Source of the DNA: Arenicellales bacterium
GTDB lineage: Bacteria > Pseudomonadota > Gammaproteobacteria > Arenicellales > JAJDZL01
Length of the DNA: 64,000 bases
Reading direction: 5' to 3'
Assembly: GCA_958295885.1 (NCBI GenBank)
Contig: OY282380.1
Coordinates: forward strand, 2,852,001 to 2,916,000
The notes under the pieces are model-generated. The model saw only the letters and a list, made by a program, of their open reading frames with translations, searched no databases and had not been told where the DNA came from. Of this stretch, positions 61,146-64,000 are shown piece after piece. The position numbers and the translations under genes are program-made. How positions within the stretch are numbered: position 1 is the first letter of the stretch; each line of letters begins with the position of its first letter.

Positions 61146-62294
61146 TCAAGCCATCCATGCTCTGGAAAGCACGAGTACCCCCGGAATGCCAAAAAACACG
61201 AAGAAAATGTAGGCAATTGCCAATTCTTTACGTTCGCTTCCAACCTGCGCAATCCACCTTGCTCCTGCAATTGGAATGTTTCGTAGCCACGGAATGCTGT
61301 AAATTACGACGACACCGAGCAGATTGTAGAGAAAGTGAGCAATAGCAATCTGTTGTGCCACTTCATGAGTTGGCCCAGTGATTGCGGTCGCAGCCAATAT
61401 GGCAGTAATCGTAGTGCCGATATTGGCACCAAGAGTAAATGGGTAGGCGTGACGAAGCTCAATCACGCCACTCCCCGCCAATGGCACGATGATGCTGGTC
61501 GTCGTGGAGGATGACTGAACTAGAACCGTAACCAAAGTTCCAGAACATATGCCGGTGATGGGGCCTTTGCCCACAGCGGACTGCAGATAATTCCGAGCTT
61601 TCCCGACGAACACATCCTTTAGCACTTTTCCAAGCAGCATGATGGAGATGAGAATGAGCACGACTCCAACTATGATGAGAGTAACTCCGGCCCACGTGTC
61701 GGGCAATCCAGACAACATGGATTTCACAAAATTTGCCCCCGAACCCACTACAGTCTTGAAGATGCTCTTTCCAGAAGCATCAACGGTCCCAATGCTTTCA
61801 ACGACTCCGTTAACCGATAAACTGAGCTTCTCCAGAAATCCAAATGCGAGTTCCAGCGGGAGGAAGATCACGATGCAGAGTAGATTGAAAAAGTCGTGTA
61901 CAGTGGCAGTGGCCAAAGCTTTCTTAAACTCCGATGGCCGATTCATGTGCCCCATACTGACAATCGTATTGGTTACCGTGGTGCCAACGTTCGCCCCCAT
62001 CACCATGGGTATTGCTACAGCGATTGGCAGTCCGCCAGCGACTAGACCAACGATAATTGCAGTGACGGTGCTCGAAGACTGGACCAGTGCGGTTGCAAAT
62101 ATTCCGAAGACCAGCCCAATGAACGGATTCGTTGCCAATACGAACAGAGATTCGATTCCATCCGACCCGCCAAACACCCGTCGAAATCCTTGGCCAACCA
62201 CACCGACTGCAACGAGGAGTACATATAGAGCCAGCACTATGGTTACCCACGTGATTGTTTTTTGAACTAATGGGGTCAGTTGTTTATTTTCCAA
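61146..62294 (-). CDS. Na+/phosphate cotransporter family protein (NptA-like)
   Basis: A 382-residue membrane protein with two inverted Na/Pi-cotransporter (PF02690) repeats. The QSSS signatures that line the transport path occur twice: ALVQSSSTVTAIIVGLVAGG (about residue 67) and VTVLVQSSSTTTSIIVPLAGSG (about residue 260). Each is followed by a GANVGTT/GANIGTT loop. It takes up inorganic phosphate with Na+, consistent with a marine or saline habitat. The PhoU-like C-terminal domain of some relatives is absent. Confidence 0.92.
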   Translation of the reverse strand: MENKQLTPLVQKTITWVTIVLALYVLLVAVGVVGQGFRRVFGGSDGIESLFVLATNPFIGLVFGIFATALVQSSSTVTAIIVGLVAGGLPIAVAIPMVMGANVGTTVTNTIVSMGHMNRPSEFKKALATATVHDFFNLLCIVIFLPLELAFGFLEKLSLSVNGVVESIGTVDASGKSIFKTVVGSGANFVKSMLSGLPDTWAGVTLIIVGVVLILISIMLLGKVLKDVFVGKARNYLQSAVGKGPITGICSGTLVTVLVQSSSTTTSIIVPLAGSGVIELRHAYPFTLGANIGTTITAILAATAITGPTHEVAQQIAIAHFLYNLLGVVVIYSIPWLRNIPIAGARWIAQVGSERKELAIAYIFFVFFGIPGVLVLSRAWMA

Positions 62295-63476
62295 TTCTTT
62301 TCACTCTCAGCATCATTCCCGGCTGCCAGTCTACGCCGTACATCAAATTCATATTAGTATCGTATTGATTATGTTTCCAAAATTCTGCGTGAACTGAAAA
62401 TTTTTATCGTTGCCTTTATCTGTGGTAGATCAACGAAATTGGAATATAGCAGTTTTCAACTCCGTTTCGGACAACCAAATTAAGGTTCAACTGCAGTTTT
62501 CCGTGAAACGAATCAGGGCGGTACTTGGCCTTCAGGCGCGAAAAAATGCCATGTGTCAGCCGGTGTCCCGGAATGAAATTTCGTATCAGGCACCTCGTTG
62601 GATGAATCAGTGATTTAGTGCGGTCGCTGCCCCGGTTTTGCCGTTGTCAGTCACTTGATCCTGCCGTCAGCAGACTGTCACTTGCCGGCAAAGGTCGAGT
62701 CGGATCGATCAGTCCAGAATACAACTGACATACAAACTGTGCCCTGGTATTCTGAACTTTTGAAGTTCTCACACTCAGCGAGGTGCGTTGTGTCGAAGCA
62801 GAAGTTAGGCATTATCGAAGTTAGTACGACAGTGACTCTGACATTGATCTGCACACAGTGAGAACCGCATCAAGGAGTTGGTGAAAAGCGACTTTTCCGG
62901 CGGGCAGCAGCCATGTGGAGATTGTATAGTCAATGCGAGCTGGTGGCAGCTGAACATGATCGGCAGTAACATTTCAAATATCAATTTATGACTGATCTTT
63001 AGTGTAATTCAAAGTATGAAAACAAAATCTAGCTGCTTCCCAGTCAGGTCAAATGGTTGAATGAGCTTGAGTATTACTACAGTTCAAATTCAATGATATG
63101 GTAAAAGTTTGTTGAACTGTACGGGTCAAGCGAAAGTACGGCACTCAGAGCACTGAGTATTATTCATCGCCGCTCAGATTCCAGGGACAACGAAGTACAA
63201 TGAATCGTTCACGGTATCTGAACATTATCGCCGTATAAAGACCCGGGAAATTTTATTCATGATTGTCGGGAAACACTTTTCGTGGCTGCCTATACGAACC
63301 GGACTGTTCCATGCAGCTAAACGCGCTCTAATGCAATTCTCTACGCATCCGCCCATCTGATCATCAGCTAAATGACAATAAAATCGATCCGACTGCTGCC
63401 TATCAACGACCGGACGAACGGTTGGAGTCGCATTCTCCCTCCTCGAAGCCCGAAATCAACATTAAATTCAAATATC
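62295..63476. other. Gene-poor region with probable transposase debris
   Basis: Nearly 1.2 kb without an intact gene. Short plus-strand patches around 62860-62950 (KRLFRRAAAMWRLYSQ) and 63215-63320 (RRIKTREILFMIVGKHFSWLP) look like decayed coding sequence but match nothing I recognise. No ribosome-binding sites or terminators were found. Confidence 0.45.
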
Positions 63477-64000
63477 ATGGCCAACACTGTTGTGGTAGGT
63501 GCTGGTTTCGCTGGCTTGGCCGCCGCTCGAAGAATGGCTGAAAATCGCCCGGACGACCAAATTGTGCTGCTTGAAGCACACGAAGTGGGAGAAAACGCTT
63601 CGGGTAGAAATTCCGGATTTGCCATTGATCTTCCCCATGTGACCAGCAGCAGCATGGACGAACTGGAAAGCGCCCAGCGTCATATGGCATTGGCGAGAGC
63701 AGCGATTGCTTACCATGAAACACAGATTGCCAAACACGCTATTGCATGCAACTGGAGTCAAACCGGAAAATTCCAGACAGCGGTTACAGACTGGGGTACG
63801 GAAAATTATCTCGTACCCTTTGCTGACGAACTTGAAATGCTAGGTGAATCTCATACTTGGGTTCAAGGCTCGGAGCTCAAGAAAAATTTGGGAACTGAGC
63901 ATTTCAAGGCTGCAGTCTACACTCCAGGATGCAGGCTGTGCAATCCGGCGGCATTGGTAAGAGGTTTGGCAGACACTCTACCGGAAAATGTCACACTCTA
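63477..64000 (+). CDS. FAD-dependent oxidoreductase (DAO family), cut by the window end
   Basis: The first 174 residues of a flavoprotein. It opens MANTVVVGAGFAGLAAARRM, the GxGxxG dinucleotide-binding fold, with the acidic end of strand 2 in VLLEAHEVG. ASGRNSGFAIDLPHV is the flavin-contacting loop typical of glycine/sarcosine oxidase-like (DAO) enzymes that oxidise amines or amino acids. The frame runs open to the last base, so the gene continues beyond the window. The substrate is unknown. Confidence 0.85.
   Translation, partial: MANTVVVGAGFAGLAAARRMAENRPDDQIVLLEAHEVGENASGRNSGFAIDLPHVTSSSMDELESAQRHMALARAAIAYHETQIAKHAIACNWSQTGKFQTAVTDWGTENYLVPFADELEMLGESHTWVQGSELKKNLGTEHFKAAVYTPGCRLCNPAALVRGLADTLPENVTL

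Noticed and set aside
1..64000. CRISPR arrays, rRNA and tRNA genes
   Set aside because: No regularly spaced repeats and no rRNA-like sequence were seen, and no cloverleaf with a proper T-arm was found by eye. A tRNA search program could still find one that I missed.

Overview
The window is a chromosomal segment of a gammaproteobacterium. The support is the gene content: the petABC-sspA-sspB-hslV-hslU block, rph-rdgB-gpmA, dsbB, djlA, argB, moeA and a MoxR/Bat operon. Housekeeping genes are compact and of moderate GC. They are interrupted by degenerate, gene-poor stretches full of insertion-sequence debris, which suggests an uncultured marine or host-associated lineage with relaxed selection on mobile DNA. 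The species cannot be named from the sequence alone.

Layout. 1-7.3 kb: a CPA2 antiporter, an SDR epimerase, a class III aminotransferase and a ProVWX-type betaine importer. 7.3-9.2 kb: decayed accessory DNA with an Abi_C-like gene and an Rpn nuclease fragment, both broken. 9.3-11.4 kb: rph-rdgB-gpmA. 11.4-13.5 kb: an enolase-superfamily enzyme and a dienelactone hydrolase. 13.5-20.5 kb: a complete moxR-DUF58-DUF4381-batA-batBC-batD operon. 20.5-22 kb: dsbB and a racemase-fold protein that lacks both catalytic cysteines. 22-25.5 kb: transposase remnants and a RHH/RelE toxin-antitoxin pair. 25.5-32 kb: cytochrome bc1, SspAB, HslVU and a small heat-shock protein with a sigma32-like promoter. 32-39 kb: zinc import (znuA, znuCB) and zinc export (CDF) genes separated by decayed DNA. 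39.5-41.1 kb: an IS110 element with a structured leader that is a bridge-RNA candidate. 41-50.6 kb: a PLP decarboxylase, argB, two EamA transporters, msrB, a MITE pair around a secreted protein, djlA and a quinone oxidoreductase. 50.6-58.8 kb: a nested mobile-element region. 59-64 kb: moeA, a DUF6494 gene, a Na/Pi cotransporter and the start of an FAD oxidoreductase.

The most interesting region is 50.7-58.8 kb. A DUF4338 (DruA-like) gene lies inside an element bounded by ~23-bp terminal inverted repeats (53229-57352). That element is itself split by a 3.3-kb transposon (53593-56888) with TGTTG...CAACA ends and a 4-bp CAGG target duplication. The transposon carries a D,D(35)E transposase, a TniB/ExeA-like AAA+ ATPase and an unrecognised zinc-ribbon protein, plus three long perfect palindromes, one of 44 bp. 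A second, truncated copy of the DUF4338 element sits in a duplicated copy of a PD-(D/E)XK nuclease gene about 6 kb away. Joining the flanks across one CAGG restores the DUF4338 frame locally, which makes the insertion call strong.

Other points of interest are the IS110 leader RNA candidate, the MITE-flanked cassette, the cysteine-less racemase homologue, and a small AT-rich ORF framed by 18-bp direct repeats. No CRISPR array, rRNA or convincing tRNA was found.
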